Assembly (NCBI GenBank): GCA_029339505.1 | Contig: JAQISU010000036.1 | Span: 6,352,001 to 6,416,000 of the forward strand | Origin: Unio delphinus | Lineage: Eukaryota > Mollusca > Bivalvia > Unionida > Unionidae | Length of the DNA: 64,000 nt | Direction of reading: 5' to 3' | Shown: piece after piece, positions 13,265-28,100 of the stretch | How the letters are laid out: every line of letters begins with the position of its first letter | How positions within the stretch are numbered: position 1 is the first letter of the stretch | Translations under genes and position numbers: made by a program | Notes under the pieces: model-generated | Databases searched by the model: none | Seen by the model: the letters and a program-made list of their open reading frames with translations, nothing else | Told to the model about the DNA's origin: nothing

Positions 13265-15399
13265 ATGGATTACAGTCGCTTACGCACCAGGTTCTTTTGC
13301 GACCAGTTACTTCCCGATCGTCGGGATTATTAATTAGGCGGAGCTGTGATGTCAGTAATACCGCATCAACCCGTTTTACATGGCAAGTGTCGCCTTTGAT
13401 GAACATGTCCGGACGCAGCAGAAGACGCCAAGTTACCGGCAGGGCGTAAAACCTCATTGGATGGAGCGAGAAGGTGTACGTTCTAAACTTCAGAACTCAT
13501 AGTGTCAAATTCAGTCCAGTTGTACTAATGGACAATCTGATATATCCCAATAGTGTGTAAGCCCCCTTTGCAATTGATCTAAGTGTTTGAGTTGTTTGAT
13601 TTCTGACTATATTTGGCAGGAATTTGAATTTAGTTCACAGTGTACTTGTTGATGGTGTAAAGGTGACTAATTAGTAAGGAGTATTTTTTTTATTAAGGGT
13701 GCCTAAAGGATCAAGATAGGCTAGTGGGGATAGAGCTGTAATTGAAAGTGGTCTTTGAGCCAACGTAATACCTGTGTGGAAAAGAAGAAGAAATAAAACA
13801 GGAGCAACGGTACTTCTAGTGAAGGAGCTCAGAGCAGCAGTTGCCAATGTAAGGGTTAACACTGGTGTTTGTAAGTATGTTTCCTATCACCAGTTTTACA
13901 GCCGTGCCCCTAAAAATGGGAAAGGAATAGTTGTTCCTCTACCTTTCCTCCTTCCTCTTGTCGTTTTCCATCTGCCTCTTGTTTCTTTTCCTTGAGCTGT
14001 CTGACTGCTTCCTTACTCTTGTGTTTGAAGCTAGCTCAGATCACTTAAGGCGGCAGCATATGCAGATGGTTTTATCGTTACTGACAAGTAATTTTGAAAA
14101 GAAAAAACATATGTTGTGCCACTTTGTTGCTTAGTGTAGTGTATTGTTTTTTTTTATCCTATGTTGGTGTCTGATGTTTTAGTTCCGCCTATTGCTGGGG
14201 GATGGGGGGCATGACTGGGCTTAGGTCACCGTATATTCTTAGGTTGTTATTTTGGGCCTACGATGTTGTTTGCTATTTAGTTCCGTCTTGTGCCTAATGA
14301 CTGGGCTTAGGTCACCTTATGGTCTTATGGTATGTAGGGCCTAAGTTTGTCGATTCTTACTTATGTTGGCGCCGCTCACATCCTAGTCTGATGTTGTAGG
14401 TTCCTTTGGGCATGCTTACTGCAGTTTTACTGATTAGTAGTGTGGTAGGAAGGAAGGAAAGGATAATAGATACTAGTATGTATAAGAATTATTTTATTGG
14501 CTGTGTTACTGTAATATTTGGATTTATATTAACAGTGATGATGGTTACCTAGGGCTTGCATTTGATCTGGCAGTTTTATCTACTGCCTTGACCCTGCTAT
14601 TGATATTGATAATTATTTAATTATGTTATATTTGTATGTACTGATTGGGCACGCTGGTGTAGCTGGCAGTCTTATATGCTGCCATGGCCCTATTATTGGG
14701 GTTGTTTAGTGTAGTAGCGTTATTATTTATTTATTAATTATAGGTAATTAATGATGTTTATATATGTGCTGTTTAGATTCTTGTTATTTTCCCTATCTAG
14801 AATATGGGAGTATGTTGTAGGTGAGCCAAATTTTCAACGTTCGGTTTGTAGGTGAACACATTGCCGGTGATATTTGTGGCAGTTGTTAAACACGTGTTCC
14901 AAAGTTTCAGGTGCAGGACAACGTTGTCATTTACCAGTAGAGGATCCCTTAATAAGATATTTCTTAAAGTTACTGTTAATGAGTGTTTTACCTGTTCTAA
15001 TTCTATTAATTATTTTCACATCTGTGGCTGCCAGATTTTAGTCTGTATGCAGCCTTGTGTTCTCGAATTACCACTGCAGCCGCAGTTTTATGTTAGTAAC
15101 TAGATGTAGAGACATCAGTAAAAAAAACGTTGACATATCCCTCGCAGGTGTCGTTGATGATAGTTTGCACCCATGTCAGTGCTCTATTGGGATTGTCACG
15201 CTTATGCTTCAGTTGTAGTGCAGACAGATTGATGTTAAGTCGATTGTTTTTCCAAGGTGTGGGGTCCTTAAAAAAGACATTAATTTGCTTGGAGTTCTGT
15301 TTGTTTCAGTTACCTGCAAAGAATATGCATTTTGTTACCTGCTCCAGTATGTGGTGCAAGTGTTTAATTGTTGGTGGTTTTGCATTTATTGATCATGAT
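13265..15399. other. Gene-free stretch, probably decayed repeats
   Basis: No intact ORF or recognised domain. Phrases such as GACTGGGCTTAGGTCACC recur at about 14214 and 14300, showing a local duplication. The right part may be the 3' end of the retrotransposon that follows on the minus strand, but I could not confirm it. Confidence 0.4.
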
Positions 15400-17240
15400 T
15401 TTGACATCTAGGCTTATTGAGTTCCTGTAGGCAAAGCTAAGTATATTCTCTTCGCTGCTCTGTTACAATTGGGGAGGGGGAATAGGGGTCTCCGGCTAGG
15501 ATTTCTAGATGTTCGGCAGAGTGCTGGTGCAGATTCTGAGCGCTCGATATTGGATGTCCTCAAGTTGGTTGAGCATGGTTTTATTACCCGAGGCGGACAC
15601 CTGACAGTCATAATCTAACTGTGTTCATATTAGCGTTTTGTACAGCTTGATTATCAATTCCCCATGTTGTGCCTTTAATGTTTTTAAGGACGTTTAAATC
15701 CTGCTGTAGTTTTTTGGTATGCCTCCGTTTGAAATTGAATGGGCTGGATATATAGCTTTGGATATCTGGGTTGTTTGTTGGTTTGCGAGAAGACCATGAC
15801 GGCTGTTTTAAGGATAGATATTTTGAAACCACAGTTGTTTTTCCACGTGTCGCGCTGGAGCTGTAGGATGTTGTCCTGGCTGTTAGGGTTTCATCAGCAA
15901 ATTTTGAAGGAAGTTGTTTCGGTTGAATAAGATATGGCGCGAATGAAAGACGATTAATTGTATGCATGTCAAGCACGGACATGAATGAAAACATCCCTTA
16001 CACTCACTTCACATATTATCTACTATCCATACAGAAGGAAAGATACATATTATAATATACTATCAAAAAACCAATATCTACTATCCACACACTGGAATGG
16101 GTAAGAAGCTAACCACAATAAAACAAAACAACCAATATATCATACTATTCACACACTTAAAATCAGAATATAACCACAATATACTATAAAACTCCACAAA
16201 TATAATATCGACACAAAGAGGAGAGGAAACAAGCCATAAGTATACTATCCCCACATGGGAAGGACAAAAAACACATTCTACTATCCATACAAACGTACAC
16301 TAGCTCATACATGCACAATATCTACCATCCACACAAACAGACCTACAGTTTCGTGTGTCATTCAGGATCATCCCCAGGAAGTACGTCTCTTTTTGGAATT
16401 GGATGGGCTGATTCTGGATATATAGCCTGGAGTATATGGGTTGTATGTTGGTTGAGGAGAAGAGCTTGCCGACTTTTCTGGTGGGGGATATTTTGAAACC
16501 CCAGTTATGTGCGCACTTGCCGATGATGTCGTGAACTCGCTGGAATTGTTTGATATTTAATTGACTGTTAGGGTTCCCTGGTTTCCAGATACCACTGTTA
16601 TCTGCAAATTGTGACAGGTCAATTGGGCAATTTTTAAGATAGTTTTTAAATTGTTAACCATAAGGTTGAAGATGGTTAGGCTAATTACACTTCCTTGGAG
16701 TGTTTAGGTTTGGGACAGAGCATCCCCATCGCTAGCTTTCAAGGTTCTTCCCGTAAGGAAGTTAGTTATCCAACGGCGCATTCTCCCTGGTATGCCAAAG
16801 TGGTTGAGCTAAGATATAAGGTCATTGGTCCAGACTAAGTCAAAGGCTTTTTCTAGGTCTAGAAATATTGATATTAGGTGTCTATCTATTTCGTTTTGAA
16901 TGATAGTTTGCTGCTTGCTTCCAGACCAATTAGTTGATCGAGTGTGGAGCGTTTGTTCTTATATCCACTTTGGATTTCAGACAGTAGTGGATTTTGTTCT
17001 AGGTGATGTTTTAATCTGTTGTTGACCATAGTTTCCATTACCTTACAGATTGTGTTAGTTAGTGAAATAGGACTGTAGATGTTACATTAGTGAGATCCTT
17101 ACCTGGTTTGGGAATGGCTATGATTATGGCTCGCTTCCATAGTGTAGGAATTCGACCTATTCTCCATATCAGGTTTATTAGGTTCAAGGTAATGCGCTGC
17201 ACATTGGGTGGTAGTTGTTGGATTTTCCTCTCCTAGGTAT
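15400..17240 (-). mobile_element. Decayed non-LTR retrotransposon (jockey-like LINE), reverse-transcriptase region
   Basis: Read on the minus strand from about 17160, broken frames show the usual order of a LINE reverse transcriptase: IPTLWKRAIIIAIPKPGKD, then YRPISLTNTICKVMETM, then QSGYKNKRSTLDQL, then FLDLEKAFDLVW (motif A with its aspartate), then FADNSGIW, where the catalytic FADD has become FADN. The 15.4-15.65 kb part reads LDYDCQVSASGNKTMLNQLE and ALRICTSTLP, typical of the region after the thumb. Many stops and frame changes show it is dead. Around 15730-15890 and 16390-16510 are two related copies of the same segment, separated by a short satellite, so this is a rearranged or nested pair. 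Confidence 0.8.
16005..16335. repeat. Degenerate CTATCCACAC-type short tandem repeat
   Basis: Repeats of TACTATCCAYACA-like words every 40-60 bp, with AT-rich spacers, inserted between two related pieces of the LINE. The motif is loose, so unit length cannot be stated exactly. Confidence 0.5.
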
Positions 17241-17444
17241 GTGCTTTTTGTTGCTGAGGGCTTTTCTCCTTTCTTCTAAAAGAATATTTCAGTGGCGAAT
17301 TTCTGTTGTCTTGGTCATAGAACATATGGGGACATTCTTCGTCTAGTGTGGTTTTTTAATTTGTTGTAGTACCTCGTGGGTGTGTTTTATCACTGCTGGA
17401 GTTGGCGAAATGTTGGGCTAATTTCTCTTCTGTTTCCTTGAAGG

Positions 17445-17860
17445 TATGCAGATATCAAAATATTTGCCAACTTCAGTCATTGGTTTAAATATTTTTTCTT
17501 CATCAGTCTCAATATTTATAGATTTGATAGAACTCCTTTCCGCTGTTTTACAATTACCGGTAAGTAGGACCACGTGCAGTATCATCACCTTGTGTAATTG
17601 CTTGAAGGTGATTTAAGGAGTTAGTTTTAGGATCTGAGTCAATATGGTCAATTACAAGACCGTCTTTGATAGTCCCATTAAAAGTCTCGAAAATAAAACG
17701 ATGACAATAATACTTTTTTTTCTTCCCAACACCAAACATTAGATAACCAGTATTACTGATAGAAAAAAACTGGCGTTTTCAACAGACAGTTTCTGATTAC
17801 AACATCACGACATGATTCATAGTTCTTGATAGTGGAATGTGTTACAAACTCTTGGCTCAT
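17445..17860 (-). pseudogene. Relic HNH endonuclease
   Basis: From 17860 the frame starts MSQEFVTHSTIKNYE, like the MNQEF start of the intact HNH gene at 57361. It hits a stop, then resumes in another frame with HRFIFETFNGTIKDG and VIDHIDSDPKTNSLNHLQAI, the HNH core (DH, N, N). A third piece near 17445-17530 reads EEKIFKPMTEVGKYFDI, matching the NUMOD-like DNA-binding part of the intact gene. Broken and not functional. Confidence 0.8.
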
Positions 17861-17981
17861 TTATATTAATAAAAGTATTTGTTAAAATCATTATTAATAA
17901 AAGTATTTGTTTAAATCATTATTTGTCTAAATTATTATTGAGAATATAGACAAATAATCTTTTACACTTTTTATAGCCTTG

Positions 17982-18224
17982 TCAATGTTTATATTCTTTT
18001 ATCATGATATATTTTAAGTTCTCTATATCTCTTACCGCGACATTGCAAACACAGTTGTGTTTACCCGTAACCCCAACACCACATCGTAAACACGGTTTAA
18101 GTCCTAAGCTTCTTCGCCGCACAATTTGCAAATGATGTCCGCAGAATTCATTTCCACAAGATTTATTACAAGATGGTGAAGACCTTATCATCAACCACCT
18201 GCACTGATTCTTTGTTTGAGTCAT
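17982..18224 (-). pseudogene. Relic zinc-finger protein
   Basis: An 80-residue frame with CRWLMIRSSPSCNKSCGNEF, then CGHH, then LKPCLRCGVGVTGKHNC. It keeps nearly all cysteines of the intact protein at 56924-57346. The fourth C-x2-C pair is altered (CNVAVRD instead of CGGKRYRE) and the aspartate-lysine repeat tail is missing. Divergent from the polymerase relic that follows, as in the intact copy. Confidence 0.8.
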
Positions 18225-18378
18225 TATATATACAGTATATTTTATTTAAATATTTGTTTAATATACAATATGGAGGAGTTTGAAAGATTATCTAAAACAA
18301 GCCTTCTAAAGATACATTTAATATTGATAGAATATGTCCTGATTTACCAATGCACACTCTGATCCGGAGAATAAATAG

Positions 18379-18835
18379 TTGATTAATAAAATTCACGATG
18401 CTAAGAAGAAATTTAGCAAAGATAGCGCATCGTACGTAAGCTTAATATTTAAAATCACTGATGGTGCCGATAATACGATGAACGACAAACGAGCTGAAAA
18501 TATCATTAATATCGCGATAATCGAAAATATTTTTCAGAGTAACATTTATTGTACTAGCAGAAACAGATATTTGTATTATTCATGACAAATCCTGTTCTTC
18601 GTAACGAAAAACCTGTCATATTGAATAAAAATTCCGAACCAGGAATGTTGACTGGTAATGACAAACCGTATTATGAAAGAGTTGATCCTGTAACCGCGGT
18701 TATGTATGGAATCTATCCAATTTATGAAACACCAAGTGTTGATAAACTGAAAACGATGAAAGTTTCAAAACTAAAATGTGTAGCCAAACGATTAATCGAA
18801 CATTTTACACACGCGATACGTGAAAACAAGTAAAC
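18379..18835 (+). pseudogene. Relic of the polymerase-gene N-terminal region
   Basis: Two overlapping frames (18379-18585 and 18582-18833). The first resembles the frame at 56207-56452 (MINKIHDAKKKFSKDSASY against MISKIRDCFNEFKRDGASY). The second carries GMLTGNDKPYYERVDPVTAV and CVAKRLIEHFTHAIREN, matching the frame at 55764-56210. A frame change occurs in nearly the same place as in the large copy, near the junction of the two frames. Confidence 0.8.
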
Positions 18836-18894
18836 TGATCTAAGATGTAAAAATAAAAAAATAAAAAAACCAGTGTGCTCAATTAGACAAACAT

Positions 18895-19400
18895 ACCGGA
18901 AATATAATTAATCATGTATCTTAGTTTTAAAAAAATCCCCAAAAAAATTCCAATAACAGTAAAATCTATCACAGGGGAGATTTTATACGATTCGAAACAA
19001 AATAAAAAGAGGAGCTGCCATAAAAATCTTTGATCATAATGGCCGCGCGTGGACTAATGCAGTAACAATATTTCCACGAGATCGAACAGTAAGTTTTCCC
19101 AGAGAAAGACACGTGTTTGATTTTATTCACAAAATAAGTATAAAAAAACGATCTGTGTACGTGTCGGTATGGCTGAAAACGACGATGAACTTATTTCAGC
19201 AGATGAAAGCATTTGCATCAGAGAAAAAAGTAAGTTTAATAAATGTATTAGACCTAACGGCGGAATATATCGTAAAGAATCTTTTCATGAAGAAATAAAA
19301 AATCTTGCGCAGAAATTTTCAACAGAGAATATTGAGCACTGTCGCTATCTATCGGGTTTATGGGCAGGTCTTTCGTCAATCTTATTGTGTTGTTTATGAA
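18895..19400 (+). pseudogene. Relic of the polymerase gene, part before motif A
   Basis: Broken frames match the large element's polymerase: near 19030-19100 the reading NGRAWTNAVTIFPRDRTV corresponds to the junction at about 55764, where the large copy has a stop codon in place of the CGA at 19076-19078. Further on, RPNGGIYRKESF and FSTENIEH match the KPNGELYR and FSPENSHE segment of the 54852-55754 frame. The relic ends before polymerase motif A. Confidence 0.75.
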
Positions 19401-22431
<3,031 letters not shown>

Positions 22432-22535
22432 ATATATATATATATATATACATACATACATACATACATACATACATACATACATACATACATACATACA
22501 TACATACATACATACATACATACATACATACATAC
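22432..22535. repeat. (TA)n followed by (CATA)n microsatellite
   Basis: Short TA run passing into about 20 CATA units. Confidence 0.96.
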
Positions 22536-22849
22536 GATTTTGATGTTCAAAACGATGTCATTTACATTAGTAAGTGTAATGATGTCATGCGGTTACTTTG
22601 TTGTACTTTTTCATCTCTTCTATTTCTCTCTCGTCTAAGATTGTCACATTGTAGAGTCTCGAATTATGTTCCAGATTACATTTACAATAGTCGAAGTAGC
22701 AGAAATAAGTCGTACTTGAAACAGCTGAAGGAATTGTAAGCTGGTTTGCTGGTGATACTAGTCACTTTTTACTGACTTAGTTTTCATAGAATCGAGGGGT
22801 CAAGTCGTTGTTATAAACTATCGCAATACGTTGCAGGCGAGTGAGCAGG

Positions 22850-23255
22850 AATTATCAACCATTGTACTACTTACTACCGGGTACCCAAGTGGTCTAGAAG
22901 TTGTTGTGTGTATCAGTCACTGCCAACTCGCTATTACCAAGTGGTCTAAAAGTGCTCGTCTATATCTATCACTGCAATTTTACTACTACCGGGTAACCAA
23001 GTGGTCTAAAATTGCTCGTGTGTATCTATCAATGCAATTTTACTACTACGGGGTAACCAAGTGGTTTAAAAATGGCTCTTTTGTATCTATCACTGCCATC
23101 TCGCTACTATCGGGTAACCAAGTGCTCTAAAAGTGCTCGTCGCAACTATCGGGTAACCAAGTGGTCAAACAGTGCTCGTCTGTATATATCAATGCAATCT
23201 CGTTACTACCGGGTAACCATGTGGTCTAAAAGTGCTCGTGTGTATCTATCACTGC
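22850..23255 (+). repeat. Tandem array derived from SINE-1 heads
   Basis: About seven units of roughly 60-65 bp, each with CCAAGTGGTCTAAAAGTGCT and TATCACTGCCATCTC. These words correspond to the A-box half of the tRNA-like SINE-1 that follows (CCGAGTGGTCTAAAGCGCTC ... ATCACTGCCATCTC). The array runs into a SINE-1 3' part (about 23256-23408), then a full SINE-1. Confidence 0.75.
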
Positions 23256-23411
23256 CATCTAACATCCGTCTTCGTTTCTTCGAGGTTCAGGCTCTGCCAT
23301 TCTAGGTATGTGAGGAAGCTGCCAGAATCGTCCCGTTGGTCAGTGGTTCGTACCAGGCTTTCCCAGAGTTCTTCCTTCGCCAATTATACTCGCCGCTATG
23401 TAAAGCCTAAA

Positions 23412-23662
23412 GGGGCCCCAAGTGGCCGAGTGGTCTAAAGCGCTCTCGTTACGGATCACTGCCATCTCACCTCTGTATACGTGGGTTCGAGTCTCAGATT
23501 CGGCTAATGTAGTTATGGGAGAAACCTTGCCAGTATCTTCTCGTGGGTTGGTGGTTATTTCCTGGGGTTTTTCTCGGGTTCTTCCTCCACCAATAATACT
23601 GGCCGCCATGTATAGCCAGCCTATCGTGTGCTGAAAAATGGCGTTAAGCCCTACAAAAACGT
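23412..23662 (+). mobile_element. SINE-1, full-length copy
   Basis: tRNA-derived head with an A box (GGCCGAGTGGTCTAAAGCGC) and B box (GGTTCGAGTCTC), then a body (GTGGTTATTTCC ... TTCTTCCTCCACC) and a shared 3' end (CTGGCCGCCATGTATAGCC ... TGCTGAAAAATGGCGTTAA). The head resembles a class-II tRNA such as Leu or Ser, with a long variable region. Confidence 0.85.
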
Positions 23663-24099
23663 AATTGGAGGGGGGGGGGCAGAAAAAGGGCGTTTCCATT
23701 CCACTTGAAATTGCATTTGCTGTAACATTGTTGTAGCCTATATACGTTGTCCCCACCCCTCCATAATCAAATTTTGCGCCACCACCACCCCAATCAAATT
23801 CCCCCCCCCCCCCGAAAATACATGAAATGACGTCCCTGTCTAGCGCTGAGATATGCCGTTAATCTCAAAACAACAACAATTATTTCCGAAGACATGTACA
23901 TTTATGTTATCTCTTTTGACGCAAGTTCTTAAACTGCGCTTTTAACACATTCAGCTTTCTATGAATTTCCTCCTTTGTTGACTTTATGTATTATTTTTAT
24001 ACTGGAGACATTAAAATGTAATACTTCCTGTTGAAGATTTCCTACTTCTCCATGTTACTTCTTCTACATTTGTAAATACTTTCAGTGCATCTCCGCCCT

Positions 24100-24163
<64 letters not shown>
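24100..24163. repeat. (ATT)n microsatellite
   Basis: ATC and ATT trinucleotide units, about 60 bp. Confidence 0.95.
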
Positions 24164-24164
<1 letters not shown>

Positions 24165-25056
24165 CCTTACTGTGCTTCATTTAAACCCGAAAAAAAAATC
24201 TATGCGTATCAAGTTCTCTTTTTTCCCCCATCTCCCCCTCAATCCCACAATTAGTTGAAACACTATATTCTCTATTTGTTATTTTCGAGTTATTTGATTA
24301 ACTCAGCGCAATTTATTTTCGTGTGATTCATGTGTTTGCGCTGTTTATAAAAACAACACACACGTCAATACACAAAACATAAGTCATCAGCGGTTAAGTT
24401 TAATCCTTTACCGTAAACGTACTACAATTGCCTTATATGGACACCTGCTATTGACTTGGGCGCCGATGGGTTATCGCGCCTTAGTAAATATAAGTTATTA
24501 ACGTGTTTCACAGCAGAAATGGCAGAAAGAAACTTATTCTAAAATATACAAAATATTGAAATATGTCTATTAATGTTTTTTAAATAAATGTTCATGAAAA
24601 TGTATATTTTGTTATTTAATGGTTTATGACACTATTTAAAAATCAATGTGATTTGTTGAAATGCCTGGTGACCGTTTCGATATAGCCCCCACAATTAAGT
24701 GGATCGTATCACAGCATGATTTCTATGATAAGTAATAGGGTTAAACTTATAGTGCTATAAAAACGATGAGATATTTTAAAAGAAATATATAATTTTCTTC
24801 AAACTCTTAAATGATGTGCTTGAATAATATTACATTTATAGATCATTTGTGACAGTTTTCTAACAGTCTTATGCGCAGAAGCGGATTTTAATATAGGTGG
24901 TTTTGCACACGGCACCTTCCTTCTCATGGCAGAATGAACTTCCGTCAGTAGTAACGCAATCCTCCTTGAATATAGTGTTGATTTTCGAAACAAGGGTACA
25001 AGAGGGAGATACGTTCACGCAACTTAAATACAGATATACTTTTATATGATATAAAA
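24164..25056. other. Upstream flank of the Lasp-type gene
   Basis: No second gene seen. Presumably holds the promoter and 5' leader of the LIM gene, but no core promoter element stands out. Confidence 0.4.
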
Positions 25057-25122
25057 ATGAAGGAGTGTGGAAAGTGCGGCAAGACTGTTTATCCGACAGA
25101 GGAATTAAAGTGCTTGGACAAG
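25057..25122 (+). CDS. Lasp-type LIM-domain protein, first coding exon
   Basis: Encodes 22 residues with CGKCGKTVYPTEELKCLDK and then GTGAGT, a perfect donor. This is the start of a LIM zinc-binding domain: C-x2-C, then VYP, then a third cysteine in LKCLDK. The combination of CxxCGKxVYPxEELKCLDK with the intron directly after DK matches the LIM and SH3 protein (Lasp/nebulin family), an actin-binding scaffold of adhesion sites and muscle. The next exon should begin with an aromatic residue, WHK and another cysteine. I looked for it up to 50.6 kb and did not see it, so the first intron is probably very long. CRP and zyxin families are less likely alternatives. Confidence 0.72.
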
Positions 25123-28100
25123 GTGAGTTACAAATTTTGAGGGCCCCCCAGTAGCCGATTGACATGCACATTTGTGGTAATTTTCAGTACTTCAGGTCGA
25201 CATTCACGACGTGCAATTTGTTTTGCATTTTGCTTCGGATGAAAACTTAACTAAATTTTGCAGTTATATCGCGTTTTCGCGACTGGCTTCCGATGCTTAC
25301 TTGGAAATAGTTACTTTGCAATGGGCGGGGTGTTAGGATTATTGAGGCGCGATTAAAGGGAAAATGGTCACTGCAGCTTTGTTTAAATTCACCACGATTA
25401 AGACATATATTCGACTGTTTTGACATCGAAATTCAAGAAATAGTTTTGATATTAAATCTAATTTAGATGCTTCAATGCAATGATTGTAAGCAAATTCCGA
25501 GTTTTACGTTTAGTTCTGTGGAACCAGATACATTATGATATTGTACCGCGCTAGACAGGTAATTAAATTGTTTTGTTTATAATTGCCTGCAGATCAAATA
25601 ATAATTTTAGAAGTCACACGGCTGACCTATATTAGAAGAAGAACAATTTACCATGGATAATTAATATTGTTTCATATTCAACAGACATGTACTTTAATGA
25701 AAGGTGGTAGACTTTACCATCTCACCCAAAGGCAAATTTTCTTTCATAATTTTTTTTCTCAGAAGTCAATGAAGTTTCATTTATGGCAGCAAAACATCTT
25801 TTAAATACCTGTATAGCCACTGTAGTTTAATTGAGAATGATTATTTGCTTTGCTGCCTTGTATATGGTCTGTAATCTTAGATGGGTTTTGTTCCCTTCAA
25901 GTCCTTGTATGCAAAATCAGTACACTCAAAGCCAAGTTAAAGGCAGATAAAAAAAGACATTTATTCCATGTCCTCAACCCCTGCTTTAAATGGCATTTTT
26001 TAAGGTTTTGGGTGCTGCATTTTTAAAAATATTTCTCCAGGACTTTTACTAATCATCTTGTTCAAGACTTGGGCAGAATGTTACACTTTCACTGTGTTAT
26101 CATATGTGCTAAGTTTTTGGGGAGATCTGTGTTCACACTTCAAAAGATTGGGTCCACATCAGGGAGATTAGTGTAAAAGTAATTTTTGTCATAAATTTAA
26201 GTGTGAAATTACACATTGTACCAAAACTTTGTAAATTAACTACAGTGAATCAAAGTTACTCTGCTTTATTATTTTTCTTGTTGTTATTGCAAACATATTT
26301 TTTTTTAAAAAAATGTATACTTCTTCCAAATCTCTGAGTATTTTTCAGTACGTAACGTAAACAATTACGTTTAGTTAAAGAACTTTTTTTTATACAAGTC
26401 AGGTTGCCAGCAATCTTGTAAGTTGTATATATAATAAATTACTAAATATGGAAATGTTGACAAGTAAAACAACTTACATGTATGCAATAAATGTATTGGC
26501 TCATGTGATGCATAGCAATTTCATAGGTTGTTAGGCAAGTAAAAACTTGATTGTTGGTTGACCTAGTCGTAAACAGTCTTTTGATTGTTGTTTTAGCTGG
26601 AAATACCTTTGCATGGCAGATGTTGTTTTATCTTTAAGCAGATTTTTGATTTCCTGGACTTTTTGTTGCCAAATTGGTAGCTCAAAATATTGAAGCCAAA
26701 TTCAAAAGACTACCAGATAGTTTGGGAAACTTGTCATGTGTGCTTTACCCATGTAGTAGTACAATCTGAAGATCTGTTAATAGTTACATATATAATCTCA
26801 GATAGAATATTACCACTAATGAATTACCAAATAGTTACTGATTTTTTGTATTCCAAACTTTTTTAAACTTTATCTTTTTTAAAAATACTATATTTATTGC
26901 ATCATGGGTTCGTGCTTGATAATGTCTGCTTTTCCTTGTACAGAATGTTAACTCCATGTTTAATAAGGTAAACAAAGCATTACTGCAGGGTCCCTTATTC
27001 ACATTGGTTGGTTCCAAGTGTTTTTGATGTAGCAGTATGTACAAGCAATATGATTGTGATGCATATTGATTAAGTTATCACAGGGGAGAAAATTATGATA
27101 ATTATTTGTCAATGGGCATCTATTTAACCTATTTGAGATTAATAAAAGATAATAAATCAATTTCCGTTTTTGTACTTCTGTATAGATTCACCAGGCGCTC
27201 AGTGGTTTTGGGATCTGTCACATTGGTTTCCTTCAGATGGTCATCTTCTAATAGAATTTAAACTTTATGAAGATGATTGAAATGTTCCCTCCAATCTGCT
27301 GCAGTGGATAAACCTTATACTATCATGATGGATGGTAGACTTGAATAATGCAATACTAGATAATAACTGTTAAGTTGTTCTGCTTAACAACATAGTGATT
27401 AGAGTGGTGCCTCCCCCCCCATATGTTCTATGAAATTTGTTACTGTGGATACAAGTTGGATATGAAGTAAAAAAAAAACATAATTAATTTTTAAATATTC
27501 TACAAGTTACATGCATGAAATTAGAACAAAATGATAACATTACATTGATTTTATTTAGAATAATCATGAATAATCAAAAATCACAATACAGAGACTGTTG
27601 ATAAAACATTGTCAGTGAAATCTGGTAATAACCACAGTTGTAAGTATCATTCTCCATTCATCCCATTGTTTTCACTGCTGCAGAATGGACAATGTTTATT
27701 TGAATCTTTCAAACATCAGATTCTTGGCGGTATACTTCTTTTCATTTTATCCGATTGACTTTTTGATACAAATTGAGAATTTGTATACTTTCTGCAACAA
27801 CTTGTTTCTTTGTCAGCAACTCAAAGTAGGTTCTTTGACTGACTACCTAGAATTCATTCCTCGAGTCAGTTTACTTGTACCATCCTGCTCTCCAACTTAA
27901 ATAACCTTTGATGAAGTTGATGTACTTGATAGATAGCAAGTAAACAAACACATTGTGTAGCCAGTATTTAAATGTATTATGGATAATGGATAAGACAAAA
28001 ATTGGGGCTTTTCCAAGCATAAAAACTGATTACAGTCCAATTAGCCTTGGGTGACCAGTACCAATATAGATGTGACTTGTGGTGTCTTCAGGGTTTTAAA

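Larger units (their letters stand above)
17440..19400. mobile_element. Relic of a second Maverick/adintovirus-like element, inverted
   Basis: Five decayed reading frames match, in order and relative orientation, the HNH, zinc-finger and polymerase N-terminal genes of the larger element at 50.7-64 kb, but the block is flipped. In the large element the polymerase parts are on the minus strand and the HNH and zinc-finger genes on the plus strand; here it is the reverse. Protein identity is clear but well below that of a recent duplicate, and the frames hold many breaks. The ends are not visible, and the retrotransposon abuts the HNH side. Confidence 0.85.

Noticed and set aside
13141..13457. Poly-Leu and poly-Asn ORFs on both strands
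   Set aside because: Translation of the ATT microsatellite plus flanks; no domain.
23340..23756. 138-residue minus-strand ORF
   Set aside because: Runs across SINE-1 copies; no domain.
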